Below are positions 7,492 to 14,510 of a stretch of DNA of 14,773 nucleotides, in pieces (position 1 is the stretch's first letter; each line of letters begins with the position of its first letter). The notes beneath the pieces were generated by a model. It did not search any database and had not been told where the DNA came from. It saw only the letters and a list, made by a program, of their open reading frames with translations. Origin of the DNA: JAJRXG01 sp964470035. GTDB taxonomy: Bacteria > Bacteroidota > Bacteroidia > Chitinophagales > Saprospiraceae. The position numbers were made by a program, and so were the translations under genes. The stretch is from the NCBI GenBank assembly GCA_964470035.1, contig CAYYBR010000095.1, positions 1 to 14,773 of the forward strand. Direction: 5' to 3'.

Positions 7492-8937
7492 CTCCTCAGC
7501 CCATCCTCTATCAGCTAACCAGGAGACCATGGTATCCAGAGCCGTAGGGTTAATCGTCTCTGAGATGATTGCATACTCTTTCACTTGCCCAGTTATACAC
7601 CTTTGCATGAGATGATTCATTTGAGGCATCTCATAAGTTGTGACTTCAGCATTAGACGCATGTTGCTCGATAGCCTCGAGATTAGCCGGGACGACCTGTA
7701 TATCTTTTGAACCATTCAAGGCAAGTATGGGGCAGGTCATCTGAGACAAGTATTGCTTCGGTTGATATCTCAAGAAGTACAACATCCAGATGTTGGCTTG
7801 AAGGGCATTCATATTCATAGCATAGAACATGTCATTAGGTGCGATCTTTCTTGCTTGATCTGGTTCGAGCGAATTATAGAGTGCCTTTGCCAGATGATTG
7901 ATCTTGGTTTGCTTATCACTTACCTCCCCATCGTCTATAACAGCACTAAAAACTTTCTTGAGTCCACTTGCGTAAATATCCGCTTGGTCCTGGCCGATCT
8001 GCGCACCGAAGAACAATCTGTTCTGCTCAACCATCAAATCAATCACATCTAGACCTGGAGAAGCGAGGTAGATATGAAAACTAGCCCCACCCACGATGCT
8101 ATCGGCTATTTGAGCGATCATGCCGCCTTCACTATGTCCTAAGAATCCAACTGGTATGTCCCCAAACGAATCTTTGACATATTGGTAGGCTGCACTGGCA
8201 TCTATGGCAAAGTCAAAGCTTGTACTCCCAACTTGAGATCCTGTGCTTTCCCCTACTCCTCTGTCATCATATCTCAAGACAGCAACACCATGACTAGATA
8301 GATAGTCTGCTATCACAGCAAATGGCTTATGTCCAAATATCGTTTCATCCCTATCAGAAGGTCCAGAGCCTGATAGACATATGACTGCTGAAGAGTATGA
8401 TGAAGGGATGCTCAGAGTACCAGCAAGACTTATGTCATGATGAAGATTGTGAAAGACTACTGGCTCAGATGTATATGATCGGGGCGATATGGAAGACTGA
8501 GGTCTCCTTAGTTTAGGTCGACTCTTACCTCTGTGAAGTATCGCCTTTGATCCTCCTTCAAAAGGTACATTTATGAAAATAGAATCCCTCCCAGCTGGCG
8601 TGATATTAATTACTTGGTCGTCTTTAGTAGTTGAGACTACCCCGTCAGCATAATCTATGTTGTTAAAAGCCTGTTTGACGATGCCTATAGAAGGGATGTC
8701 TAGAAGGAGTGTGTCTGCCTGTAGTTTTATCTCTAGAGGAAAGTCATATACATCGCGAGTAAGATAGCCTCCCCACTTACCTTGAAAATACAATGAATCG
8801 TAGTCGATAGCTTCTGCGTCATCTGGAGGATGAGTCTCAGTGATAGAAGATGTATCGGAAATAGTACGACAGGCGTGTAAGAATAATACGCCGAATATTA
8901 AAATGCCAAAAAGGGTATGGACGCTATTTTTTAGCAT
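7486..8937 (-). CDS. Lipoprotein alpha/beta hydrolase (serine hydrolase)
   Basis: This 483-residue protein is predicted to be exported and lipid-anchored. It has a hydrophobic signal at about 6-22 and a lipobox-like LHAC with Cys23; His at that position is slightly unusual. Residues about 50-140 form a family-specific beta-rich N-terminal domain. The alpha/beta hydrolase fold runs from about 160 to 478, with the oxyanion region LSGSGPSDRDE (188-198), LRYDDRGVGES (221-231), the nucleophile Ser269 in GHSEGG, probable acid Asp412 in NGSKDIQV and probable His442 in QMNHLMQ. The family includes esterases and acyl-aminoacyl-peptidase-like S9 enzymes; the substrate cannot be told. Its ATG overlaps the tatA 3' end by 14 bases, so the two form an operon. 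Its own end overlaps the convergent orphan HTH gene. Confidence 0.9.
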   Translation of the reverse strand: MLKNSVHTLFGILIFGVLFLHACRTISDTSSITETHPPDDAEAIDYDSLYFQGKWGGYLTRDVYDFPLEIKLQADTLLLDIPSIGIVKQAFNNIDYADGVVSTTKDDQVINITPAGRDSIFINVPFEGGSKAILHRGKSRPKLRRPQSSISPRSYTSEPVVFHNLHHDISLAGTLSIPSSYSSAVICLSGSGPSDRDETIFGHKPFAVIADYLSSHGVAVLRYDDRGVGESTGSQVGSTSFDFAIDASAAYQYVKDSFGDIPVGFLGHSEGGMIAQIADSIVGGASFHIYLASPGLDVIDLMVEQNRLFFGAQIGQDQADIYASGLKKVFSAVIDDGEVSDKQTKINHLAKALYNSLEPDQARKIAPNDMFYAMNMNALQANIWMLYFLRYQPKQYLSQMTCPILALNGSKDIQVVPANLEAIEQHASNAEVTTYEMPQMNHLMQRCITGQVKEYAIISETINPTALDTMVSWLADRGWAEEL

Positions 8938-9130
8938 CTACATCCTTCATGCTTTCTTTAAGCTCACTTTGGATGTTAGACTTGGCATTATTGAACTCGC
9001 GGATACCTGAGCCTAGGCCTTTCATAAGTTCTGGTAGTTTTTTGCCGCCAAAGAGCAAAAGAACGATGAGACCTACAGCGATTAGCTCATATCCTCCCAA
9101 AAATCCAACTAAGTACATAGAGAACTCCAT
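8924..9130 (-). CDS. tatA: Sec-independent (twin-arginine) translocase protein TatA/E
   Basis: TatA-type subunits form the pore-like part of the Tat system, which exports folded proteins across the inner membrane. The 68-residue product has the standard plan: a short N-terminus, one membrane helix (about 12-27, containing the polar residue Glu15 as is usual), the hinge FGGKKLPEL at 27-35, an amphipathic helix (MKGLGSGIREFNNA) and a short charged tail. I chose the ATG at 9130. The frame stays open upstream to an ATG at 9184, but that adds a non-conserved stretch. Another ATG at 9118 would give MYLVGFLGGYE and is also possible. A weak candidate promoter (TTG-N21-TAATTTG on the minus strand, roughly 9155-9187) precedes it. 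The gene overlaps the hydrolase start by 14 bases; tatB/tatC are not in the window. Confidence 0.93.
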   Translation of the reverse strand: MEFSMYLVGFLGGYELIAVGLIVLLLFGGKKLPELMKGLGSGIREFNNAKSNIQSELKESMKDVDAKK

Positions 9131-9221
9131 AGCTATACTTTTATCATTAGTATGGCAAATTACGCTTAATCTACTGAGTATCACAATAGAAGACTTTATT
9201 TACTACCTCAAAAAGAGGTTA

Positions 9222-9250
9222 TTCCTTTCTGTAAGGTTATCATACATTTG
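9222..9250 (+). promoter_or_regulatory. Bacteroidota-type promoter upstream of the PfkB kinase gene
   Basis: TACATTTG at 9243-9250 fits the Bacteroidota -7 consensus TAnnTTTG and is followed by C. An upstream TTC (9222-9224) stands 18 bases before it as a weak match to the -33 element. The implied start lies shortly before the ATG at 9271, giving a short leader. Confidence 0.5.
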
Positions 9251-9270
9251 CGGCAAATCAAGAAAAAATC

Positions 9271-10185
9271 ATGAGTATACTAGTTGTTGGTACGGTTGCA
9301 TTTGATACTATCCATACACCACATGGCAGTGCGGAGATGGTCATAGGTGGGTCTGGTCAGTATGGGGCGTATGCCGCCAGCTACTTTCATCCTGATATTA
9401 ACTTAGTCAGTATCATAGGAGATGATTTTCCAAAGTCAGAACTTGATGATCTTAACAATAGAGGAGTACAAACCGAAGGCGTCAAAGTCATAGAGGGTGG
9501 TAAGTCTTTCTTCTGGGAAGGCCGCTATCATGACAACATGAATGATCGCGATACGATCGTCACAGATCTAAATGTCTTAGCAGACTTTGATCCCGTACTC
9601 CCCGATAGCTATAAAACAAGCGAGTATGTCATGCTTGGTAACTTGACACCCGACATACAACTTAGCGTCCTTGATCAGCTCGAAGTAACTCCTAAGCTAG
9701 TGATGCTTGATACGATGAATCTCTGGATCGACATAGCTCTAGAACCACTCAAGCAAGCCATCTCGAGATGTGACGTACTTACTATCAATGACGAAGAGGC
9801 AAGGATGTTAAGTGGAGAGCACTCGATAGTATTGGCAGCAGCTAAAATACTCGAACTAGGCCCGAGATACCTCATCATAAAAAAGGGTGAACACGGTGCC
9901 CTTCTTTTTGATAAAGACAATGTCTTCTATGCGCCGGCTATGCCCCTTGGCAAAGTGACTGATCCGACAGGAGCGGGCGATTGTTTTGCTGGTGGCTTCC
10001 TTGGATATATAGCAAAAGCCCAAGATGTCTCTTTTGAAAATATGAAGCGTGCATTGATCTATGGATCTGCGATGGCTTCTTTTGTAGTCGAAGACTTTAG
10101 TAATCATAGGATCAAAACTGTCACTCAAGCCGATATCAGAGAGCGAGTGATAGGCTTTGTTAAGTTGAGTCAGTTTACGGTGTAG
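9271..10185 (+). CDS. PfkB-family sugar kinase (ribokinase-like)
   Basis: This 304-residue cytoplasmic ATP-dependent kinase belongs to the ribokinase/PfkB superfamily. The N-terminal substrate-binding half includes VGTVAFDTI (6-14) and GGSGQYGAYAAS (26-37), which corresponds to the PfkB signature-1 region. The C-terminal signature 2 is DPTGAGDCFAGG (231-242), with the anion-hole GAGD and catalytic base Asp237. LTINDEEARML (170-180) and LIIKKGEHGALLF (201-213) are also typical of the family. The substrate cannot be assigned: family members act on ribose, fructose phosphates, nucleosides or other sugars. Its length is normal. A recognisable promoter lies directly upstream, and it is divergent from tatA. 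About 110 bases separate it from the next plus-strand gene, so co-transcription is uncertain. Confidence 0.93.
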   Translation: MSILVVGTVAFDTIHTPHGSAEMVIGGSGQYGAYAASYFHPDINLVSIIGDDFPKSELDDLNNRGVQTEGVKVIEGGKSFFWEGRYHDNMNDRDTIVTDLNVLADFDPVLPDSYKTSEYVMLGNLTPDIQLSVLDQLEVTPKLVMLDTMNLWIDIALEPLKQAISRCDVLTINDEEARMLSGEHSIVLAAAKILELGPRYLIIKKGEHGALLFDKDNVFYAPAMPLGKVTDPTGAGDCFAGGFLGYIAKAQDVSFENMKRALIYGSAMASFVVEDFSNHRIKTVTQADIRERVIGFVKLSQFTV

Positions 10186-10296
10186 TTACAATCCCAGCAT
10201 GCTATGCATATTGGGTTGGGTATCCATAATTGATACATGCTCACGAGGTTTAAGATTGACAGTTTATCTTAGTTAAAGAACTAGTAATCTAAAGCA

Positions 10297-11223
10297 ATGC
10301 GCCATAGTATCATCCTGCTCCTTTTTTCTCTTTGTTTCTGCTCTTCTATTGATGCCCAGATACCTGGAGAACGCTTTATAGGTAGATGGGATCTGACCAT
10401 AACACAAGGAGAAAACGAAGTGCCTTCTTGGTTAGAAATATCCAAATCAGGTAGATCTACCCTTATAGGAAGATTTGTATACGCCTTTGGAAGTGCAAGA
10501 CCGATAGCACATATCCAGGTTGAAGGAGATCATTTTACTTTTTCCATTCCTAATCAGTGGGAGCCAGCAGGCACGATGTCCGTCACAGGTCAGCTAAGTG
10601 ATCATGGTTTAAGTGGTACGATGACCTACGTTGATGGACAAGTCCATGACTGGACAGGCGTTCGCGCTCCTACCTTAGAGCGAGACCAGAAACCTATATG
10701 GGGTAATACACAAGCACTTTTTAACGGTCGGGATCTCGATGGATGGCATGTCCAAGGCACTAATCAGTGGAAAGTAGAAGATGGACTACTCATCAACCAA
10801 AAGTCTGGTGGTAATCTATTTAGCGACCAGACCTATCGGGATTTTAAACTTCGGGTAGTCTTTCGCTATCCAGAAGGTAGCAACAGTGGTGTCTATCTCA
10901 GAGGTCGCTATGAAGTGCAGATAGAAGATAACTATGGCAAGTACCCATCTAGTCTTTTCTTTGGTGGTATCTATGGCTTCCTTACACCTAATGAGATGGC
11001 TGCAAAACCAGCAGGCGAATGGCAAGAATATAAGATCACACTGATCGGGCGCAGAGTCTCTATCATCGCCAACGGTAAAGCCATCATCACTGATCAGATC
11101 ATCCCAGGCATCACAGGTGGTGCTATCGATAGTGATGAAGGTGCGCCAGGACCTATCTTGATACAAGGAGATCATGGGCCTATCGAGTTTAAGGTGGTTG
11201 AGATTACTCCCGCGATTGACTAG
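10297..11223 (+). CDS. Exported DUF1080 (3-keto-disaccharide hydrolase-like) protein
   Basis: This 308-residue protein has a signal peptide (about 1-21, ending SIDAQ). Residues about 25-125 form a beta-rich domain (GRWDLTI, TLIGRFVYAFG, LSGTMTYVDG) that looks like a small lipocalin-like or other beta-barrel module. The DUF1080 domain (concanavalin-like jelly roll) covers about 138-304: ALFNGRDLDGWH opens it, and W158, SNSGVYLRGRYEVQIED (195-211) and EWQEYKITLIGRRVSIIANG (241-260) are hallmark stretches. DUF1080 proteins are widespread in Bacteroidota and Planctomycetota, and some act on 3-keto-glycosides; activity here is not shown. No sorting domain or lipobox is seen, so the product is probably periplasmic or secreted. 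The 111-base gap upstream holds no clear promoter. Confidence 0.9.
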   Translation: MRHSIILLLFSLCFCSSIDAQIPGERFIGRWDLTITQGENEVPSWLEISKSGRSTLIGRFVYAFGSARPIAHIQVEGDHFTFSIPNQWEPAGTMSVTGQLSDHGLSGTMTYVDGQVHDWTGVRAPTLERDQKPIWGNTQALFNGRDLDGWHVQGTNQWKVEDGLLINQKSGGNLFSDQTYRDFKLRVVFRYPEGSNSGVYLRGRYEVQIEDNYGKYPSSLFFGGIYGFLTPNEMAAKPAGEWQEYKITLIGRRVSIIANGKAIITDQIIPGITGGAIDSDEGAPGPILIQGDHGPIEFKVVEITPAID

Positions 11224-11297
11224 GTAATATTATCACTATTACGTAGTACTCTTCTTAGCTTCATCACTTACGTAAATGTCAATTGTATTTTATCAAC

Positions 11298-11327
11298 TAG
11301 AAACTAACAACACGACTTCAGTTTCTA
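11298..11327. terminator. Hairpin between convergent DUF1080 and metallopeptidase genes
   Basis: An 8-bp perfect inverted repeat (TAGAAACT at 11298-11305 and its complement at 11320-11327, loop 14 nt) covers the stop codon of the minus-strand metallopeptidase gene. Neither side has a convincing T tract, so a terminator role is only tentative. Confidence 0.3.
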
Positions 11328-12206
11328 CTTTAGATACGAAGTGAGATATCCGCTTTTTCTAGTAAAGTCAAATGCATCCTTAATGTTCAATATGTCTGCA
11401 ATTGCCTTTTTCTTATCCTCTTCTTGAATAAAATATGCTTCTGTGATTTTATACCCCATCCAGTAGCCTAGATCATTGGGTCTACTATCTACTCCGCTAG
11501 TTCCATATAACCAATCAGTAAGATCCTCTTCCATCATCTTGCTCACAAACTCTTTGCACAATTCCTGTTCATGTGCCTCTCCATATTCAAAGGCCACCTG
11601 ATTTATATGTTGCCCTGAAATCAACTCGCCTATGAAATCAGCACTACCTTCCGTGATGGATCTAGATAATAGATTGTTGATACCTGAGATATTTTGCTGA
11701 AAGTGTATCAGTTCATGTGAGATCAAACCATCCAGGTGGTCTAAAGAAGAAAGCATCTCTGATCCTATAAGTAATCCTTTTTCAGTGACTGTACCTCCAG
11801 ATGTGAACATACCAACATAAAAATACACTGGGGGATAAACAGCCTCTGGATACCAATATTCTAGCGCAGCATATGATGCAGATACTCTCTTCTTATATGT
11901 ATCAACATCCGCAAGAACTCCACGTGATTCTATATATGAATCGCGATATGCCAATACCACTTCATAAAACTGATCGATGTCTACGTACTGGACAAGAGGT
12001 CGAAGTCCTTCTGTGACATTCTCCAAATAAGCTATAAATGGATTGCCCTCTTGCTTATCCATCTCATCAAAAATCTTCCAGAAGGTATCATAATCAGCAG
12101 TGATAAAAGTAATCTCATAAGGATCCTCTGAAAACTGAGATTGGGCCGACAGACTAAAAGCCATAAATGCTATGACTATGGATAGAAACGTAATATTCAT
12201 TTTCAT
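11325..12206 (-). CDS. Exported HExxH metallopeptidase-like protein (DUF2268/GldB-related type)
   Basis: This 293-residue protein has a signal peptide (about 1-22, ending LSAQ). The motif HELIHF at 164-169 is a zinc-metallopeptidase HExxH site with His164, Glu165 and His168. A downstream acidic candidate ligand is Glu186 in ITEGSADFIGE (184-194). The overall plan resembles DUF2268/GldB-related predicted zinc proteases of Bacteroidota: an N-terminal helical region, 'LLIGSEML', then HExxH, and finally 'DLGYWMGYKI' (245-254). It is probably periplasmic, or outer-membrane associated without a lipobox. Its substrate is unknown. It follows the AraC-type regulator gene on the same strand after 96 bases and might be its target. 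The start was taken at the first ATG; Met3 is an equally possible start. Confidence 0.82.
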   Translation of the reverse strand: MKMNITFLSIVIAFMAFSLSAQSQFSEDPYEITFITADYDTFWKIFDEMDKQEGNPFIAYLENVTEGLRPLVQYVDIDQFYEVVLAYRDSYIESRGVLADVDTYKKRVSASYAALEYWYPEAVYPPVYFYVGMFTSGGTVTEKGLLIGSEMLSSLDHLDGLISHELIHFQQNISGINNLLSRSITEGSADFIGELISGQHINQVAFEYGEAHEQELCKEFVSKMMEEDLTDWLYGTSGVDSRPNDLGYWMGYKITEAYFIQEEDKKKAIADILNIKDAFDFTRKSGYLTSYLK

Positions 12207-12302
12207 TCGTTATTGACTATTACAAATCAACAATGAATCTCAATCTTCGACCATTAGAAGGATCATTCAGATGTCCAGAATCATGTTTTTTGGGCCTATT
12301 CC

Positions 12303-13376
12303 TTATGGATTAAGATACTCGGATGGGTTTTTCCCAGTGAAGTGTTTGAAGACACTATTGAAAGAGGACTTAGAATTAAAGCCCGATTCTAGGGCTATGG
12401 CAAACAAAGTTTTATAACGCTCGTGTGGACTCTGAATGCGATTAATTATATCCTGCACACGAAAAGAATTAACATACATATTAAAGCTCTGATTATAGTT
12501 GTCTTTAATCAAGTGCGAGACATATCTTTCTGGTAAGGCGAGTTCCATAGACACTTCTTTTAGGCTTAATTTTTTGCGTCTAAATAGTTTTTGATCCATG
12601 AACAAATCGTGCAGTCGATTCAGATCTCCCTGATGGTCAAAATATTTGTGTGACTGCAGATATGAGAAGCGCTTCACAGTTTTTGGTATGCTGAAAAATG
12701 ATTGGTGAGTATACCCCAAGAATCCCACCACTCCAATGAAAACAAGAACCAACACCTCAAGAGATATAAAATAGAAAGATGAGTTCGTTACCATCGAAAG
12801 TGACCAGACACATACTAGTATCACTCCAAACACCCAGATGACGGATAATCTAAGATGTTGATGTATCGCTGTTCTTAAAGAGTCATCTCTTTTAATAAGT
12901 CGGTAGAGGGCTAAGCCAAAATATATCATTAAGGCAATCATGCCTAATAGGGGACTTATTTCCGTAAGGGTGAAGTAAATCGGATTATTAATGAGGTCAT
13001 AGTTGGTCTGTGTATGTCTGGCGATATAAAAAACTGATACATCTAATACGATCTCTACGATAGCTGGCACAAACAAAAGTAAGTGTACCCTCTTTGGTTT
13101 GAAGTCAGGATAGAAATTACACCTTATCATCAGATACAAGGAAGGGGGTAATATCAAGTACGTGCCTAGCGACCAAAAAGGAATAGGGTAAGCTGAGCTA
13201 TGATAACCTATCCTCATGCCATAGTAGTTTAGGATTTCGATAGTCAGCACGTAGGTTATCAAGCCAGTGAATAGGTTTGAATAACTGTTTTTTCGAAAAG
13301 AATACAACATCGCCAAAGTGAGCAATACACCTTGCCCTGCCACGATAAGGAGGATTATTTTTTCTACATCTTCCAC
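12303..13376 (-). CDS. AraC-family regulator with seven-helix-like membrane domain
   Basis: This 357-residue protein has an N-terminal membrane domain (about 6-225) with roughly seven hydrophobic segments: about 6-26, 34-54, 68-87, 97-118, 135-157, 176-196 and 203-222. A cytoplasmic AraC-type double helix-turn-helix follows (about 255-355). The first HTH includes LSLKEVSMELALPERYVSHLI (270-290). The second includes IALESGFNSKSSFNSVFKHFTGKNPSEYL, close to the AraC signature. Such membrane-embedded AraC regulators are common in Bacteroidota and are thought to sense an extracellular or membrane signal directly. The start is a GTG at 13376; the next in-frame ATG would remove part of the first helix. 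It lies upstream of, and on the same strand as, the HExxH metallopeptidase gene, its possible target. Confidence 0.92.
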   Translation of the reverse strand: MEDVEKIILLIVAGQGVLLTLAMLYSFRKNSYSNLFTGLITYVLTIEILNYYGMRIGYHSSAYPIPFWSLGTYLILPPSLYLMIRCNFYPDFKPKRVHLLLFVPAIVEIVLDVSVFYIARHTQTNYDLINNPIYFTLTEISPLLGMIALMIYFGLALYRLIKRDDSLRTAIHQHLRLSVIWVFGVILVCVWSLSMVTNSSFYFISLEVLVLVFIGVVGFLGYTHQSFFSIPKTVKRFSYLQSHKYFDHQGDLNRLHDLFMDQKLFRRKKLSLKEVSMELALPERYVSHLIKDNYNQSFNMYVNSFRVQDIINRIQSPHERYKTLFAIALESGFNSKSSFNSVFKHFTGKNPSEYLNP

Positions 13377-13524
13377 CGTCTTTTAAGAAAATTTGATCTA
13401 TCCTAAATTTACCTTTTTGTAAGGAATTCGATGTCCATGATGGCTATGATTAGACTGATTTTATCAAAAACTTAAATATTAGTCACATCTTGAATTACTT
13501 AAAGATCATAGCAAAATCAGTACC

Positions 13525-13563
13525 GTAGCCGATTACAAACGGCTACAAACGGAAGTAAACGGT
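13525..13563. promoter_or_regulatory. Inverted repeat plus 10-bp phased direct repeats upstream of ssb
   Basis: The 320-bp gap between the divergent AraC-type and ssb genes is otherwise plain AT-rich DNA. It contains a perfect 7-bp inverted repeat, GTAGCCG (13525-13531) and CGGCTAC (13540-13546), with an 8-base loop. This is overlaid by three direct repeats of period 10: TACAAACGGC (13534), TACAAACGGA (13544) and AGTAAACGGT (13554). Helical phasing suggests a protein-binding site for either divergent gene. A candidate but weak -7 element for ssb (TAAATTTT near 13644) is also present. Confidence 0.45.
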
Positions 13564-13696
13564 TATTACACGACTACAGCTTGACACTGTCCTCATCTTT
13601 GTATTGTCGATCCGATATACAGTCTACATGTCGAGTAGTCGGATAAATTTTTTCATTACTCATGACGCTAATTGCGTTATAAAAAATTTACACATT

Positions 13697-14056
13697 ATGA
13701 ATGCTTTAAGAAATCAAGTAACACTTATCGGCAACCTAGGAAGTGACGTAGAAGTTAAAACATTTGCCTCCGAGCGATCAGTATCAAAAGTATCGCTCGC
13801 CACAAATCAGTACTACAAGACCCGCGATGGCGAAGAGCGAAAAGAAACACACTGGCACAACATCGTAGCCTGGGGCAAATTAGGTGAGAACATGGCCAAG
13901 GTGCTAAAGAAAGGAGAGCAGGTCATGGTACAGGGAAAGCTTACATATAGAAGCTATGAGGATAGTACGGGCAAGAAGCACTACATCACAGAGATCATCG
14001 TAAGCGACTTTATGAAGCTTACCAAAGCTACTAAGCAAGAGATGGCAGCTGCTTAG
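13697..14056 (+). CDS. ssb: Single-stranded DNA-binding protein, short form
   Basis: This 119-residue OB-fold protein binds single-stranded DNA during replication, recombination and repair. Conserved features are NQVTLIGNLGSDVEV (6-20), KVSLATNQYY (31-40), ETHWHNIVAWGKLGENMAKVLKKGEQVMVQGKL (50-82, shown here as the OB core) and the YITEI strand (96-100). The frame is open from 13604, but the extra 31 residues are unlike any SSB, so I chose the ATG at 13697. The protein stops with KQEMAAA directly after the OB fold. The usual linker and acidic DDDIPF-like tip that recruits partner proteins are absent, so this may be a specialised paralogue. It ends in a good terminator. Confidence 0.93.
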   Translation: MNALRNQVTLIGNLGSDVEVKTFASERSVSKVSLATNQYYKTRDGEERKETHWHNIVAWGKLGENMAKVLKKGEQVMVQGKLTYRSYEDSTGKKHYITEIIVSDFMKLTKATKQEMAAA

Positions 14057-14066
14057 CAAAAACTAC

Positions 14067-14104
14067 AAACAGGAGATGGTCATAGGAAACTGTCTCCTGT
14101 TTTC
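14067..14104 (+). terminator. Rho-independent terminator of ssb
   Basis: Ten bases after the ssb stop is an inverted repeat AAACAGGAGA (14067-14076) / TCTCCTGTTT (14093-14102), a 10-bp perfect stem with a 16-base loop. The 3' arm runs into TTTTCTT. Confidence 0.75.
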
Positions 14105-14149
14105 TTATCCATCGATTTCGGATGAATACAGTATATACGTATATGCCAT
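14105..14149 (-). pseudogene. GIY-YIG gene 5' remnant (14 codons)
   Basis: On the minus strand an ATG at 14149 reads MAYTYILYSSEIDG and then meets a stop at 14107-14105. The first nine codons are identical in bases to the start of the intact GIY-YIG gene at 14510, and the continuation 'SSEIDG' still looks like the start of a GIY-YIG domain but differs from the intact copy. The rest of the domain is gone, and the sequence runs into the ssb terminator. It is best read as the decayed end of a second tRNA-hairpin-GIY-YIG unit. Confidence 0.55.
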
Positions 14150-14189
14150 AAAAAAGGTCAGTTTTATCAACTGACCTTTTTGGGTGTGT
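14123..14189. repeat. Direct repeat copy 1 (67 bp, hairpin plus GIY-YIG start)
   Basis: This is identical to 14484-14551 except for one missing A in the A run. It spans the first nine GIY-YIG codons, the hairpin and the GGGTGTGT that abuts the tRNA 3' end. Confidence 0.9.
14151..14181. terminator. Bidirectional hairpin, copy 1
   Basis: A 13-bp perfect stem (AAAAAGGTCAGTT at 14151-14163, complement at 14169-14181) with a 5-base loop TTATC is flanked by A and T runs, the typical form of a bidirectional intrinsic terminator. It stands between the tRNA-Val remnant and the GIY-YIG remnant. Confidence 0.75.
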
Positions 14190-14276
14190 ATGCGATAATG
14201 CCTCCGGCGTCACAGGTCAGTGACTCGAACTCCCGACCCTCACGCTGTAAGCGTGATGCTCTACTTCTAACTGCTA
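14190..14276 (-). pseudogene. Decayed tRNA-Val remnant with 21-base insertion
   Basis: On the minus strand a degenerate D arm (from TAGC at 14276) is followed by a perfect anticodon arm TCACG-CTTACAG-CGTGA, whose anticodon is UAC (Val) with a proper U33. The T-loop GTTCGAGTC comes next. The T stem has two mismatches (GGGAG against CACTG). Compared with the intact tRNA, 21 extra bases (14197-14217) separate the T arm from an acceptor remnant ATCGCAT at 14190-14196, and the 5' acceptor strand is missing. It cannot fold as a normal tRNA. The stop codon of the GIY-YIG gene (14274-14276) lies within its D-arm end. Confidence 0.65.
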
Positions 14277-14510
14277 CTTATCTTCAAGAAATCTCTGTGC
14301 TCCTCTTTTCTTTATTCTTTTCTCCAGATCCCTAGATTCGGATATCGTTTCTGTCTCTTGTGCATATATCACACGCCAATCTTTTGCACTACTCGTATAT
14401 CCTTTATGGTTACCACGATGATAGGCTAGTCTTTCTTCTATTGTTTTGCTCGTTGAGCCTGTGTAGTACTTTCCTAAACTTTCTGAATACAGTATATACG
14501 TATATGCCAT
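14274..14510 (-). CDS. Small GIY-YIG nuclease-domain protein
   Basis: This 78-residue protein is a stand-alone GIY-YIG domain of the UPF0213/YhbQ-like kind. The paired tyrosine strands are YTYILYS (3-9) and KYYTGST (14-20), where YTG replaces the usual YIG. Arg27 (EERLAYHRG), His31 and the metal-binding Glu63 in RDLEKRIKK are in place, followed by RGAQRFLEDK. The catalytic residues therefore look present, although the family includes members with unproven activity. It is somewhat shorter than the common 80-100 residues, and its C-terminus ends where a tRNA remnant begins, which supplies its stop codon. It is downstream of tRNA-Val behind a hairpin, on the same strand. Similar proteins beside tRNA genes are frequent in Bacteroidota from general knowledge; the function is unknown. 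Confidence 0.85.
   Translation of the reverse strand: MAYTYILYSESLGKYYTGSTSKTIEERLAYHRGNHKGYTSSAKDWRVIYAQETETISESRDLEKRIKKRGAQRFLEDK

Noticed and set aside
9131..9184. Longer N-terminus for TatA starting at 9184
   Set aside because: It adds non-conserved residues in front of a complete TatA and covers the likely promoter area.
10186..10296. Possible terminator or promoter between the sugar kinase and DUF1080 genes
   Set aside because: A TTGACA at about 10256 has no fitting -10 or TAnnTTTG partner, and no strong hairpin with a T tract could be drawn.
10581..10593. 13-base match (CGTCACAGGTCAG) between the DUF1080 gene and the insertion area of the tRNA remnant (14208-14220)
   Set aside because: The match is short, lies inside an ordinary coding region, and a match of this length can arise by chance over all pairs in the window.
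13604..13696. Longer N-terminus for SSB starting at 13604
   Set aside because: The 31 added residues are unlike SSB, and the conserved family start (MNALRNQVTLIGNLG) is at 13697.
14031..14213. 60-codon minus-strand frame beside the ssb 3' end
   Set aside because: It lies across a terminator, the hairpin and the tRNA remnant; no domain is recognisable.
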